This document shows positions 34,142 to 43,298 of a stretch of DNA of 53,358 nt, piece after piece (the first letter of the stretch is position 1; every line of letters starts with the position of its first letter). The stretch comes from Nitrospira sp. CG24C (GTDB taxonomy: Bacteria > Nitrospirota > Nitrospiria > Nitrospirales > Nitrospiraceae): contig NEWR02000003.1 of NCBI GenBank assembly GCA_002869885.2, positions 1 to 53,358 on the forward strand, written 5' to 3'. Below the pieces are notes generated by a model. That model did not search any database. It saw nothing but the letters and a program-made list of their open reading frames with translations, and was not told the DNA's origin. The translations under genes and the position numbers were made by a program.

Positions 34142-34327
34142 AGGAGCCTGTCCGGCATTGACCTTTCTACTGCGGCGAACGATGTCCAGGCATATGCTTT
34201 GTTCTCGGCCCCAAAAAATCCTCAACGTATTCCAGCGAATACGCCTCCGGTTTTTCGGGGCCTGCGGTCGCGCATCTGTCTGCCCTTCTTTCGCCTCGTG
34301 ACGAACGGCAATGTCGGACAGGCTCCT
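34142..34327. mobile_element. 186-bp MITE-like palindromic element, copy 2
   Basis: Same length as the copy in the DUF3108 gene, with terminal inverted repeats AGGAGCCTGTCCGGCATTG and CAATGTCGGACAGGCTCCT. Inner arms GGCCCCAAAAAA and GGTTTTTCGGGGCC pair around CGTATTC-CAGC-GAATACG. It lies in the 369-base holB-metG gap, which otherwise holds a theme A array and about 35 bases at 34478-34508 resembling one arm of the hairpin at 40462. Confidence 0.85.
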
Positions 34328-34393
34328 GGCGTGACAAAAGATACCAGGTAATAAACGGCGAAAGCTAGGAGCCTGCATGTCTAGGACAAGCCC

Positions 34394-34470
34394 GGTCTTT
34401 CTGGTCTCTCTGGTCTGTCTCGTCTATTTGGTTTAACCAAACAAACAAGACAAACCAAATAAACCAAATA
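34394..34470. repeat. self-complementary 9-bp-period array (theme A, copy 6)
   Basis: GGTCTTTCT, GGTCTCTCT, GGTCTGTCT left and AAACAAACA, AGACAAACC, AAATAAACC right. Confidence 0.85.
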
Positions 34471-34508
34471 ACGATCTTCTTCTGTTGGCGGACTTTTTCA
34501 GGATCCTG

Positions 34509-35537
34509 TTAGACAGGGGTGCCGGCTGGGGCAAGTGCGAGCGCGTCGCGCAGACGGAGCAAAATCATTTCCAGCGCCATGTGGAGATTGAGGTGCCGCG
34601 TGGCGCGTTGCTCGGTCATTTCAATCTCACGGAGCAGGTTCAACAGCGCATCGGTGTTGGCCTGTCGCGCATAAGTTTCGAGCGTCGCGAGGTCATCAAG
34701 GTTGAGTATCTGGTCGCGGTCTCCTTCGACTTGAATCAAGACGAGGTCGCGAATCCAACGAGCCAGCCAGGCGAGCATGTCTTGTGCGCGATCGGCCTTC
34801 GCGATCGTTTCCGCCGAAGACAGGATGGACCCGATCGATTGCAAGGATTGGGGGCGGACTAAGTCCACGAGTTCCTGTTGGCGCGCACGAGTGTCTTTCA
34901 CATCGGCAGTGAGAGCTTCTCCGAGGCGGCCTTCGCTGATGATGGCGAGGAACCGCGCATCTGAGGGCGGGATTTCACGTTTCAGGATGAGTGCCGCTTC
35001 TACCTGTGTGCGAGCCGGCGTCGTAAAGCGCAGGGCCTGACAGCGTGACCGGATGGTCGCCGGGAGGGCTGCGGGACGACTTGAGATGACGAGGAAGAGG
35101 CTATGCGCTGGTGGCTCCTCCAGCGTTTTCAACAGCGCGTTGGCCGCGCCGATCGTCATGCGGTCGGCGTTGTCGATCAGACAGATTTTTCGCTCGCCGA
35201 TGAGCGGACGATACATGATCTGGTGTTCGATCTCGCGGACTTGCTCAATTTTTATTTGCTGAGTGGCCTGTTCCTGGTCCGGCTCGATAACGAAAAAGTC
35301 CGGGTGTGTGCGGGCCTCGATCTGTTGGCAGGACCGGCAAGCGCCGCAACTGTCGAGGCCGTTCGTTTCCGGGGGCCGTTCGCAGTTGAGAGCTTGGGCA
35401 AGGCGAATGGCCGTCAATCGTTTCCCGATTGCCTCCTCGCCGTGAAACAGATAGGCGTGAGCCAATCGCTCATGGGTGACGGCGGATTGTAAGAAAGCGA
35501 TGGATTGTTGATGGCCGATACAGTCGTGAAAGGGCAT
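34509..35537 (-). CDS. holB: DNA polymerase III delta' subunit
   Basis: Clamp-loader subunit of 342 residues. AYLFHGEEAIGKR is the degenerate Walker A loop of delta', CGACRSCQQ the zinc-binding Cys cluster, NALLKTLEEPP the helix after Walker B, and IRSRCQALRF the SRC motif. The C-terminal collar region is helical. It starts one base after the tmk stop codon, so translation of the two is probably coupled. Confidence 0.92.
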   Translation of the reverse strand: MPFHDCIGHQQSIAFLQSAVTHERLAHAYLFHGEEAIGKRLTAIRLAQALNCERPPETNGLDSCGACRSCQQIEARTHPDFFVIEPDQEQATQQIKIEQVREIEHQIMYRPLIGERKICLIDNADRMTIGAANALLKTLEEPPAHSLFLVISSRPAALPATIRSRCQALRFTTPARTQVEAALILKREIPPSDARFLAIISEGRLGEALTADVKDTRARQQELVDLVRPQSLQSIGSILSSAETIAKADRAQDMLAWLARWIRDLVLIQVEGDRDQILNLDDLATLETYARQANTDALLNLLREIEMTEQRATRHLNLHMALEMILLRLRDALALAPAGTPV

Positions 35538-35538
35538 G

Positions 35539-36204
35539 CTAACTCCGGCGACGCGGTCGAGCCACCCAGCCTACCACGATCTTACTGAGCTCGTCCTGCA
35601 CTTCTTGCGCAGGCCGATTCGCATTCACGATAGTCATACGTCCAGGCTCTTCCGCTGCGAGCGTCAGAAATCCCCTGCGTACCTTTCGATGAAAACGTTC
35701 TGTCTCACGGTCCAGCCGATTCTGTTCCCCGCGATCGGCTCGCCGTCTGGCTAGGCCCACTGATACCGGGAGGTCGAGTACGAGGGTGAGATCCGGCGTG
35801 AGTCCGCCGGTTGCAACCTCATTGGCCGCTCGCAGCCATTCCAGATCGAGGCCGCGCGCGAATCCTTGATAGGCAAAGGTAGAGTCGGAAAACCGATCGC
35901 AGAGCACCAGGGTACCGCGCCGCAATGCCGGTCTGATGAGATGTGTGACGTGCTGACATCTGGCAGCGAGGATCAGCAGGGCTTCGGTCTGAGGGGTGAC
36001 TGGTTCGTGGGGCGATGCCGCGAGAAGGATATTGCGGATCGTTTCAGCAGTAGCCGTACCGCCTGGCTCTCTGGTTTGGAGCACACGGTATCCTGCCTGA
36101 GTCAGTATCTCTGCGAGATGGCGAATCTGGGTGCTTTTCCCACTGCCTTCGATCCCTTCGAGGGTAATAAGCAGGCCGTGGGTCTGCTGCTTCTTTGTCC
36201 CCAT
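35539..36204 (-). CDS. tmk: thymidylate kinase
   Basis: Phosphorylates dTMP to dTDP. P-loop EGIEGSGKST (about residues 16-25), TREPGGT with the catalytic Arg of the DR(E/Y)-type loop, DRFSDSTFAYQG, and the LID region RRADRGEQNRLDRE. ATG 36204 gives 221 residues, slightly longer than usual because of a C-terminal basic tail (VARPRRRS); the frame is open to 36252 but lacks family sequence there. First gene of the tmk-holB(-metG) set, divergent from DUF502. Confidence 0.93.
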   Translation of the reverse strand: MGTKKQQTHGLLITLEGIEGSGKSTQIRHLAEILTQAGYRVLQTREPGGTATAETIRNILLAASPHEPVTPQTEALLILAARCQHVTHLIRPALRRGTLVLCDRFSDSTFAYQGFARGLDLEWLRAANEVATGGLTPDLTLVLDLPVSVGLARRRADRGEQNRLDRETERFHRKVRRGFLTLAAEEPGRMTIVNANRPAQEVQDELSKIVVGWVARPRRRS

Positions 36205-36277
36205 TGCTTGGCACTCTCGTCGGTAAAGAAAACGGGTGGGATGGTATTCCAAGTTGTTGAAAATAGCAAGAAAAGGC

Positions 36278-36307
36278 TTGCGAGGCCCTCGTCACTCTCT
36301 GTATGAT
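36278..36307 (+). promoter_or_regulatory. candidate sigma-70 promoter of the DUF502-glmU unit
   Basis: TTGCGA (36278-36283), 18-base spacer, TATGAT (36302-36307). The ATG at 36303 lies inside the -10, which supports the downstream start at 36336. Confidence 0.45.
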
Positions 36308-36335
36308 GACCGTCTACCTTTGTCGGCTCATAGTT

Positions 36336-37004
36336 ATGCTGAAAACCTTGCTAAAACGCTACTTTCTGACGGGCTTGCTCGTGATTATCCCCATCTGGGG
36401 AACCATCCTCATTTTGAAGGCCCTTTTCGTGGCTGTCGATGGGATTCTCGGTGATCTTTTGATCCGGTTAGTGCCGAGTCATTATGTGCCGGGCCTGGGA
36501 ATTCTGGCGTTGATCATCTTGGTTTTTACAGTCGGGCTGCTTGCCACCAATTTCATAGGCCGGCAAATCGTAAAGTGGTGGGAAGAATTATTGAATCGTG
36601 TGCCACTCGTCCGGGGGATCTACTCGACGTTGAAGTCCATGATGGATATTTTGTCGCTCTCCGAGCACGCGTCATACAGCCGCGTCGTGATGATTCAATT
36701 TCCCAAGAATGGCCACTATTGTATCGCGTTTGTGACGGGGGTGACCAAAGGAGAGATGCAAGATCTCGCGCAGGAGCCACTGATTCATGTGTATGTGCCG
36801 ACGTCGCCGAATCCCACGTCCGGCTATTTTCTGTTGGTGCCGGAACATGAAGTCACGTCCGTCGACATGAGCGTAGAAGAGGCAATGAAGCTCATTGTCT
36901 CAGGGGGGCTCTGTTCGCCGTCCACATCGCTGGCATCGGCTGTAACTACTGCAACAAAATGGGATTCGGTCAAACAGCCTGAAACGGGGGTGCCGATCGG
37001 ATGA
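36336..37004 (+). CDS. DUF502 membrane protein
   Basis: 222 residues from ATG 36336. Two membrane segments (LLVIIPIWGTILILKALFVAVDG and ILALIILVFTVGLLATNFIG) precede the conserved cytosolic part: NRVPLVRGIYSTLKSM, VVMIQFP, IAFVTG, HVYVPTSPNPTSGYFLLVP and VEEAMKLIVSGG. These are the DUF502 signatures; the family is widespread and its function is not established. The 3' end overlaps glmU by four bases (ATGA). Confidence 0.88.
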   Translation: MLKTLLKRYFLTGLLVIIPIWGTILILKALFVAVDGILGDLLIRLVPSHYVPGLGILALIILVFTVGLLATNFIGRQIVKWWEELLNRVPLVRGIYSTLKSMMDILSLSEHASYSRVVMIQFPKNGHYCIAFVTGVTKGEMQDLAQEPLIHVYVPTSPNPTSGYFLLVPEHEVTSVDMSVEEAMKLIVSGGLCSPSTSLASAVTTATKWDSVKQPETGVPIG

Positions 37005-38626
37005 AGCATCCACGATCCATTGCAGTTTCAACGGTGAAGAAGCCGGTCAGCTCCGATCAGCAGGGGAAAATGGCCGGTCTTGCGGTGGTCGTGATGGCTG
37101 CCGGGCTTGGAAAGCGTATGCGCTCAAAGCAGGCGAAGGTGCTGCATCCAGTGGCCGGCCAGGCGATGGTGCTCTATTCGGTCGGACTTGGGTTACGCGT
37201 CGCAGGGGAGCGCGTGGCTGTCGTGGTGGGACATCAGGCCGATCTGGTTCGCCAGGTGATCGACCGCGCGACGGCGGGGAAGAGCGGCAGCGCTCCCGTT
37301 GCCATTGTTGAACAGCGGGAACAATTGGGCACAGGCCATGCGGTCTTGCAGAGCCGCCCGGTGTTTGCGGTGGGCAAGCGGGGTGCCCCGTCTAATTATC
37401 TGATTCTGAACGGCGATACGCCGCTGCTTCAGGAAACAACCGTGCGCGAACTCCTTCGTGTCCACGAGGCAGAACGTGCAACCGTGACCGTTCTGACCGC
37501 GGTGCTCGCAGACGCAAGCGGATACGGACGGGTCGTGCGAACGAATTCAGCCGAGGGGGGGGTCTCCCGCATCGTCGAAGATCGTGACGCTAATGCAGAG
37601 GAGCGAGCGATCCGTGAAATCAACGTGGGCACCTATGTGGTCGACGGAGAGTTTCTCTTCAGCGCCTTGGAAAAGCTCGATCCCAGCAACGCTCAAGGGG
37701 AATATTACTTGACGGATATCATCCGTCTCGCGGAACGTGCCGGGCATCGTGTGGCTGCAGTGGTGCTCGATAATCCCGACGAAGGACTTGGCGTGAATAC
37801 GCGCCGACAGCTTGCTGAAGCCGAGCAGGTCGTGCGGCAACAGATTCGCGATCGCTGGCTGGATGCCGGGGTGACGATGATCGATCCGGCCTCAACCTGG
37901 ATTGATGCGGCAGTCACGATCGGGAAAGACACGATCCTGCATCCGAACGTCATGCTCGAAGGGACCACGGCCATTGGGGAAGATTGTGTGCTGCGTGCTT
38001 TTACACGGCTGACGAATTGCGTGGTCGGCAACGGCGTTGAGATTCTTGATCACTGTGTTTTTACCGATTCTCACATTGAGGACGATGCGCACCTGGGTCC
38101 GTTCGTCCATCTGCGCCCCGGTGTAGTGGTGCGGAGGAAGGCCAAGGTCGGGAACTTTGTCGAGATGAAAAAAACCGATCTGGGCGAAGGGTCGAAGGCG
38201 AACCATCTGAGCTACCTGGGAGACGCAAAGATCGGAAAGGGAGTCAACATCGGCGCCGGTACCATCACATGTAACTACGATGGTCTGCATAAGTTTCAGA
38301 CGGTGATCGGGGATGGAGTGTTTCTCGGCAGCGATACGCAGTTGATCGCGCCGGTGACAGTGGGGGCGGGAGCCATCATCGCAGCCGGCACTACGGTCAC
38401 GGAGGATGTGCCGGCGGATGCCTTGGTGATTGGGCGGGTGCCTCAAGTGAATCGTGCAGGATGGGCGGCGCGGCGGCGGGCGCTGCAAACCGGCGTGAAT
38501 CGTGAAACGTTAAACGTGAAACGTGCAACGACATCCACTCGCCTGACGCCTGACGCCGCACGTCTTACGACGAAGCGACCGTTGGCTTCAAAGGGCAGGC
38601 AAGTGAAGAAACGCAGCAGGGGGTAA
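37001..38626 (+). CDS. glmU: bifunctional GlcNAc-1-P uridylyltransferase / GlcN-1-P acetyltransferase
   Basis: Last two steps to UDP-GlcNAc. N-terminal uridylyltransferase: VVMAAGLGKRMRSKQAKVLHP from about residue 31, EQREQLGTGHAV, and LNGDTPLL. C-terminal left-handed beta-helix acetyltransferase: HLGPFVHLRPG, KVGNFVEMKK, NHLSYLGDAKIG, GAGTITCNYDG. At 541 residues it is some 80 longer than usual, from a 23-residue N-terminal extension and a basic C-terminal tail; residues about 499-526 are encoded by a 7-bp-period array (GTGAAAC and GCCTGAC words). glmS follows three bases later. Confidence 0.94.
   Translation: MKHPRSIAVSTVKKPVSSDQQGKMAGLAVVVMAAGLGKRMRSKQAKVLHPVAGQAMVLYSVGLGLRVAGERVAVVVGHQADLVRQVIDRATAGKSGSAPVAIVEQREQLGTGHAVLQSRPVFAVGKRGAPSNYLILNGDTPLLQETTVRELLRVHEAERATVTVLTAVLADASGYGRVVRTNSAEGGVSRIVEDRDANAEERAIREINVGTYVVDGEFLFSALEKLDPSNAQGEYYLTDIIRLAERAGHRVAAVVLDNPDEGLGVNTRRQLAEAEQVVRQQIRDRWLDAGVTMIDPASTWIDAAVTIGKDTILHPNVMLEGTTAIGEDCVLRAFTRLTNCVVGNGVEILDHCVFTDSHIEDDAHLGPFVHLRPGVVVRRKAKVGNFVEMKKTDLGEGSKANHLSYLGDAKIGKGVNIGAGTITCNYDGLHKFQTVIGDGVFLGSDTQLIAPVTVGAGAIIAAGTTVTEDVPADALVIGRVPQVNRAGWAARRRALQTGVNRETLNVKRATTSTRLTPDAARLTTKRPLASKGRQVKKRSRG
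38495..38576. repeat. 7-bp-period array inside the glmU 3' end (theme J)
   Basis: GTGAATC, GTGAAAC, GTTAAAC, GTGAAAC, GTGCAAC, then GCCTGAC, GCCTGAC, GCCGCAC, GTCTTAC words, all read as glmU codons. Confidence 0.75.
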
Positions 38627-38629
38627 GTT

Positions 38630-40459
38630 ATGTGTGGAATCGTCGGATACGTGGGCGATCAGGAGACGGTGCCGATTCTGATCGGCGGTCTTGCCAAGCT
38701 CGAGTATCGAGGCTACGACTCGGCAGGCGTCGCGGTGTTGCAAGGAGAAAAAATCGAAATTCGGCGGACGGTCGGCAAACTAGCCAATCTTCAGAAATCG
38801 CTCAAGGAGAAAGAACTCAAGGGTACCGTGGGGATCGGCCACACGCGATGGGCGACGCACGGGAAGCCTTCGGAGCAAAACGCCCACCCGCACCGCTCGA
38901 AAGGCTGTGTGCTGGTGCACAACGGCATCATTGAAAACTATCAGCCGCTGAAACAGCAATTGGAGGCAGAGGGGTACAAGTTTCATTCGGAAACGGATAC
39001 GGAAGTCGTGGCGCATCTGATCGATAAATATCTTCAGCAAGGCATGAAGTTGGCCGAAGCGGTACGAGCCGCCACGAAGGACGTTCGAGGGAGTTATGCG
39101 CTTGCCGTCATTTCGGAGCAGGAGCCGGGGACGATGGTCGCGGCGCGCTCCGGGTGTCCGTTGGTCGTGGGCAAAACCGCCAAGGCGTCTTTCGTCGCAT
39201 CCGACGTCATGGCCATGCTCGCCCATACCCGCGACGTGACCTACCTCGAAGAGGGCGACGTGGCGGTGGTGACCGCAACGGATATTCATTTCACCGACGT
39301 CGATGGCCATCCGGCTAAACGGAAACTCACGAAGATTACATGGGATACCGCTGCGGCAGAAAAGGGCGGATTCCCGCACTTCATGTTGAAGGAGATTCAC
39401 GAACAGCCGCAAACGATTCTCGACACAATGCGCGGGCGCTATTCTTACGATACCGGCGAGGCGGATCTGCCGGACATCGGATTGACGCCGAAAGAGTTTG
39501 CCGAAGCTGGACGAACCTGGATCGTGGCCTGCGGTACCTCGTGGCACGCGGGGCTGGTGGGGAAGTATCTGTTGGAGGAGATGGTCCGCAGGCCGGTGCA
39601 GGTCGATATCGGGAGCGAATTCCGCTACCGCGATCCACTGGTCGGTAAGAACGATCTCTTTATCACCATCTCGCAGTCCGGCGAGACGGCGGACACGTTG
39701 GCCGCCGCGCGTGAAGCGAAGGAAAAGGGGGCGCGTGTCGTGTCGATCGTGAACGTGGTAGGCAGTACGCTGGCCCGTGAATCGGACGGCGTGCTCTATA
39801 CGCATTGCGGGCCTGAGATCGGCGTCGCGTCGACCAAAGCGTTCACCGCCCAGCTTACGGCGCTCTACATGCTGGCGTTACATATGGGCCGCGTGCGCGG
39901 AACCCTGTCTGTCGCCGACGGCAAGGCCTGGCTCGATCGCCTTGTCCGGCTTCCGGTATTGGTCGAGCGGGTGCTCAGCCGTGAGGCGGAGATTGTCGCG
40001 ATTGCCAAGCGGTATTACAAGAAGCGGAACTTCTTGTTCCTTGGCCGCGGGATCAACTATCCGATCGCGCTTGAAGGAGCATTGAAGCTGAAGGAAGTGT
40101 CTTACATTCATGCGGAGGGCTACGCTGCTGGAGAGATGAAGCATGGCCCCATTGCGCTCATCGATAAGGACATGCCGGTGGTCGTATTGGCGCCGAAGGA
40201 TCGGTTGTACGAAAAGACTGTCAGTAACCTGATGGAAGTGAAAGCCAGGCACGCGCCGGTCATCGCGTTCGTGGCAGAAGGCGAGCGGGAGTTGGGGAAG
40301 ATTGCCGATGCGGTGTTCACGGTTCCCGACACCCATCCGTTGCTCTCGCCGATTTTGTTTACGATCCCACTCCAGCTTTTGGCGTATCATATCGCAGTGC
40401 TGCGGGGCGCGGATGTGGATCAGCCACGGAACTTGGCCAAAAGCGTCACGGTAGAATGA
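38630..40459 (+). CDS. glmS: glutamine:fructose-6-phosphate aminotransferase (isomerizing)
   Basis: Makes glucosamine-6-phosphate for peptidoglycan, LPS and exopolysaccharide. The N-terminal Ntn glutaminase starts with Cys2 (MCGIVGYVG) and has GIGHTRWATHG; two SIS domains follow (ACGTSWHA, ITISQSGETADTLAA, FLGRGINYPIALEGALKLKE), ending in PRNLAKSVTVE. 609 residues is normal. An AGGGGG-rich leader precedes the ATG. No glmS ribozyme fits in the three-base gap to glmU. Confidence 0.96.
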   Translation: MCGIVGYVGDQETVPILIGGLAKLEYRGYDSAGVAVLQGEKIEIRRTVGKLANLQKSLKEKELKGTVGIGHTRWATHGKPSEQNAHPHRSKGCVLVHNGIIENYQPLKQQLEAEGYKFHSETDTEVVAHLIDKYLQQGMKLAEAVRAATKDVRGSYALAVISEQEPGTMVAARSGCPLVVGKTAKASFVASDVMAMLAHTRDVTYLEEGDVAVVTATDIHFTDVDGHPAKRKLTKITWDTAAAEKGGFPHFMLKEIHEQPQTILDTMRGRYSYDTGEADLPDIGLTPKEFAEAGRTWIVACGTSWHAGLVGKYLLEEMVRRPVQVDIGSEFRYRDPLVGKNDLFITISQSGETADTLAAAREAKEKGARVVSIVNVVGSTLARESDGVLYTHCGPEIGVASTKAFTAQLTALYMLALHMGRVRGTLSVADGKAWLDRLVRLPVLVERVLSREAEIVAIAKRYYKKRNFLFLGRGINYPIALEGALKLKEVSYIHAEGYAAGEMKHGPIALIDKDMPVVVLAPKDRLYEKTVSNLMEVKARHAPVIAFVAEGERELGKIADAVFTVPDTHPLLSPILFTIPLQLLAYHIAVLRGADVDQPRNLAKSVTVE

Positions 40460-40461
40460 TC

Positions 40462-40583
40462 GGATGTTGAAAATGGCTTCCAGCATCGTTCTCAGTCGTC
40501 CGTCTCCCTGCGACGTACCCCTGAGGGTACGCCTCAGTCGCCGGACTCCCTGCGGCCTTGCTGGAAGACCATTTTGAACATCC
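40462..40583. repeat. 122-bp hairpin element between glmS and gatC
   Basis: Arms GGATGTTGAAAATGG... (40462-40485) and their complement (40559-40583) pair over about 24 bases with one mismatch and one bulge. The centre has GTACCC-CTGA-GGGTAC (40515-40530). Probably a palindromic repeat or the glmS transcript end. Confidence 0.75.
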
Positions 40584-40609
40584 TCGAAGAGAGGGGAGGA
40601 AAGAGAAGA

Positions 40610-40909
40610 GTGGAAATTACGAAACACGAAGTTGAAAAAGTCGCGAAGCTGGCGCGGCTGGAGTTGACGGAGAGTGAGAAGGCGGCGTTCGCGAAACAAT
40701 TGGGCCAGATTCTCACGCACGTAGAGACATTGAAGCAGTATGACACTACAGGCGTCGAACCGACGGCGACGGTGCTTGGACAAGTCAATGTGTTTCGTCC
40801 CGACATTGCGCGGACGTCCCTGTCCGTCGAGCGCGCGGTGGCGAATGCGCCGGAGTCGGCCGACGGGTTTTTTGTCGTGCCAAAAATTATCGAAGATCGT
40901 GAACGGTGA
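40610..40909 (+). CDS. gatC: aspartyl/glutamyl-tRNA amidotransferase subunit C
   Basis: Small subunit that holds GatA to GatB. 99 residues from GTG 40610: VEITKHEVEKVAKLARLELTE, QILTHVETLKQYDT, GVEPTATVL, then LRP-like FRPDIA and FFVVPKIIE at the end, all GatC features. The GTG start follows GAGGAAAGAGAAG; an in-frame TTG at 40574 lies inside the hairpin element and is rejected. Start of a cluster gatC-panD-gatA-DUF948-ytxH-gatB. Confidence 0.92.
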   Translation: MEITKHEVEKVAKLARLELTESEKAAFAKQLGQILTHVETLKQYDTTGVEPTATVLGQVNVFRPDIARTSLSVERAVANAPESADGFFVVPKIIEDRER

Positions 40910-40912
40910 TGA

Positions 40913-40985
40913 GTAGGAATACCTGAGGGCTGTCTCAACCTGAACACCCATCACTGATCACCCATTACCCATACCCATCACGAGG
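40913..40985. repeat. short CCCATCAC-type array between gatC and panD (theme F)
   Basis: CCCATCAC, CCCATTA, CCCATA, CCCATCAC words preceded by a partial complement (GGTGATGAGTAGG at 40901). Same design as the larger arrays, but smaller. Confidence 0.6.
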
Positions 40986-40992
40986 ATAAAAC

Positions 40993-41358
40993 ATGTTCAG
41001 GCAAATGTTGCGGTCGAAAATCCATCGAGCCACGGTGACGGAGTCCTGCCTCGATTACGAAGGCAGTCTGACGATCGACGAGGATCTGATGGATGCAGCG
41101 GGAATTTTGCCCTATGAGGCGATCGTCTGCTCCAATCTGAATAATGGCGAACGGTTTATGACCTATGCCATGGCGGGCAAACGCGGTGCTGGTGAGATCA
41201 TCCTCAATGGGCCGACGGCAAGGAAAGGCGCGGTCCGCGATCAGATTATCATCTTTTGTTATGAGTATTATTCAGACGAGGAAATCAAGCGGCATGTCCC
41301 CAAGATCGTTCAAGTTAACGAGAAGAACCGGATTGTTGCCGGAAAGCCAAAGCGCTGA
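40993..41358 (+). CDS. panD: aspartate 1-decarboxylase
   Basis: Pyruvoyl enzyme giving beta-alanine for pantothenate and CoA. The self-cleavage site Gly24-Ser25 is in [34 protein letters not shown] and [12 protein letters not shown] are family motifs. 121 residues is normal for the proenzyme. ACGAGG precedes the ATG. Its TGA overlaps the gatA ATG by one base. No other pantothenate gene is nearby. Confidence 0.95.
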   Translation: MFRQMLRSKIHRATVTESCLDYEGSLTIDEDLMDAAGILPYEAIVCSNLNNGERFMTYAMAGKRGAGEIILNGPTARKGAVRDQIIIFCYEYYSDEEIKRHVPKIVQVNEKNRIVAGKPKR

Positions 41359-42824
41359 TGTCGATTCACAAGCTTTCACTCTACGAGCTCCATGAGAAAT
41401 TCACTGCCGGCGAAGTCACGGCAGTGGAGATCGTGCGTGCCTATGGCTTGCGGATCGGCCAGGTGGAGCCCAAAGTAAAGGCCTACGTTACGCAAGTCAA
41501 AGATGCGGCGGTTGCGCAAGCAACCGCGCTCGACAATGCCTTGAAAGGGTGGCGGAAGACTTTGCCGATGATGGGTATGCCGTTGGCGATCAAAGACAAT
41601 ATTTGTACCGAGGGGGTGCCCACCACCTGCGCGTCCCGTATGCTTGGGAACTTCGTTCCGCCATACGATGCGACCGTGATAGCCAAACTGCGCGCGCAGG
41701 GGTATCTGCTGCTCGGGAAAACAAACCTCGATGAATTTGCCATGGGCTCATCGACCGAGAATTCCGCCATTGGCCCCAGCCGTAATCCCTGGAATTTGCA
41801 GTGTGTGCCTGGTGGATCCAGCGGAGGATCCGCAGCGGCTGTCGCCGCCGACGAATGTGCTGCGGCCTTGGGGTCGGATACAGGCGGGTCGATCCGCCAG
41901 CCTGCGGCGTTCTGTGGGGTGGTGGGTCTCAAGCCGACCTATGGGCGGGTCTCACGGTATGGGTTGATCGCCTTTGCCTCTTCGCTCGATCAAATCGGGC
42001 CGATTACAAAAGATGTGAGGGATGCCGCCTTTCTTCTCGGAGCCATTGCCGGTCACGATCCGTTGGATTCGACCTCGACCGATGTCCCGGTGCCGGACTA
42101 TATGAAGGCGCTCAAGAGAAAAGATCTCAAGAAACTGAAGGTCGGCGTGCCGGTCGAGTTTTTTGCGGAGGGGCTGGACCCTGAAGTGGAGCAGGCCGTG
42201 CGGGCTGCGATTCAGGAACTGAAAGCCCTCGGTGGGGAGATCAAAGAAATTCAGTTGCCGCGGACAGATGCGGCGGTAGCCGTCTACTATGTGATTGCCA
42301 CGGCCGAAGCCAGCTCGAATCTGGCGCGATATGACGGGGTAAAGTTCGGGCTTCGCGCCAAAGAGACCAAAGACCTGCTCGAGTTGTATATGAAGACGCG
42401 GCAGGAAGGCTTTGGGCCGGAAGTGAAACGGCGAATCATGCTGGGAACCTATGTCCTCAGCGCCGGGTATTATGACGCTTATTATGGCAAGGCCCAGGCA
42501 GTACGGACGTTGATTCGCCAAGATTTCGAGGCGGCGTTTCAGGACGTCGATCTCATCGTGACGCCCGTGACACCCACGCCCGCATTCAAGTTTGGAGCGA
42601 AGAGCGACGACCCGCTCCAGATGTATTTATCGGACATTTTCACCATTTCGGCGAACCTCGCCGGTGTGCCGGCGATTTCGTTACCCTGCGGATTCAGTCA
42701 GGCGGGGCTTCCCATCGGGTTGCAGTTGATCGGCCGCCCTTTCGAAGAAGAGACGCTCTTGCGAGCGGCTTATGCTTACGAACAGAATACGCAATGGCGA
42801 ACGAAAAAGCCGGCGGTACGGTGA
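41358..42824 (+). CDS. gatA: aspartyl/glutamyl-tRNA amidotransferase subunit A
   Basis: Amidase-signature subunit that frees ammonia from glutamine to amidate misacylated Glu-tRNA(Gln) or Asp-tRNA(Asn). The Ser-cisSer-Lys triad residues lie in [10 protein letters not shown] (Lys), [13 protein letters not shown] (cis-Ser) and [14 protein letters not shown] (nucleophile Ser). 488 residues is normal. It overlaps panD by one base, implying coupled translation. GatB is two genes downstream. Confidence 0.96.
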   Translation: MSIHKLSLYELHEKFTAGEVTAVEIVRAYGLRIGQVEPKVKAYVTQVKDAAVAQATALDNALKGWRKTLPMMGMPLAIKDNICTEGVPTTCASRMLGNFVPPYDATVIAKLRAQGYLLLGKTNLDEFAMGSSTENSAIGPSRNPWNLQCVPGGSSGGSAAAVAADECAAALGSDTGGSIRQPAAFCGVVGLKPTYGRVSRYGLIAFASSLDQIGPITKDVRDAAFLLGAIAGHDPLDSTSTDVPVPDYMKALKRKDLKKLKVGVPVEFFAEGLDPEVEQAVRAAIQELKALGGEIKEIQLPRTDAAVAVYYVIATAEASSNLARYDGVKFGLRAKETKDLLELYMKTRQEGFGPEVKRRIMLGTYVLSAGYYDAYYGKAQAVRTLIRQDFEAAFQDVDLIVTPVTPTPAFKFGAKSDDPLQMYLSDIFTISANLAGVPAISLPCGFSQAGLPIGLQLIGRPFEEETLLRAAYAYEQNTQWRTKKPAVR

Positions 42825-42827
42825 GGG

Positions 42828-42888
42828 GTAGGGGAAGGGGTAATGGGGGTAGAGGGATAGAGGGGTAAGGGGATAGCGGGAGGAAGAA
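42828..42888 (+). repeat. G-rich ~8-bp-period array (theme D, G-arm only)
   Basis: GGGGTAGG, GGGGTAAT, GGGGGTAGAGGG words directly after gatA. No C-rich arm or core follows. A G-quadruplex is possible. Confidence 0.8.
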
Positions 42889-42890
42889 AT

Positions 42891-43298
42891 ATGACATTCG
42901 TTGAAATCGCAGCCATCCTTGTGGCTGTCGCGTTTGCAGTGCTGGTGGGTTTTCTCGTGCCCATGTTGGTTCAAATTCGCAAAACCGTGGCGGAGTCCGA
43001 ACAGCTTCTCGCCAAAATGAACCACGACTTGCCACCGCTGATTGACGAACTCCGGACGATGAGTCACAAGGTGAACGATCTGGCCGAACAGGCCCGCGGA
43101 GGAGTTGAGCATGCAACCGTGCTCTTGCACGCGGTCGGAGAAGTGGGGGAGTCGGTGCAACAGGTTCACAATGTCGTTCGAGGCTCAAGCGGATCGATGT
43201 TAACCAATGTGGCGAGTGTGGTCGCAGGGTTTAAAGCTGCAACCCAGGTCATGAAGGAACGGTTTCGAGAAGAAGGAGGGCATCACAATGGCGGATGA
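42891..43298 (+). CDS. DUF948 membrane-anchored coiled-coil protein
   Basis: 135 residues: an N-terminal membrane segment (VEIAAILVAVAFAVLVGFLVPML), then a long helical region (RKTVAESEQLLAKMNHDLPPLIDEL ... VNDLAEQARGGVEH), typical of DUF948. Function is not established; members often pair with YtxH proteins in stress operons. The ribosome-binding site GGGAGGAAG lies at the end of the G-rich array. The 3' end overlaps the next gene by 11 bases. Confidence 0.85.
   Translation: MTFVEIAAILVAVAFAVLVGFLVPMLVQIRKTVAESEQLLAKMNHDLPPLIDELRTMSHKVNDLAEQARGGVEHATVLLHAVGEVGESVQQVHNVVRGSSGSMLTNVASVVAGFKAATQVMKERFREEGGHHNGG

Noticed and set aside
38780-40954. Long minus-strand frames of 341 and 358 codons
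   Set aside because: They mirror glmS, which has full family motifs; no domain or start signal was seen in the mirrors.
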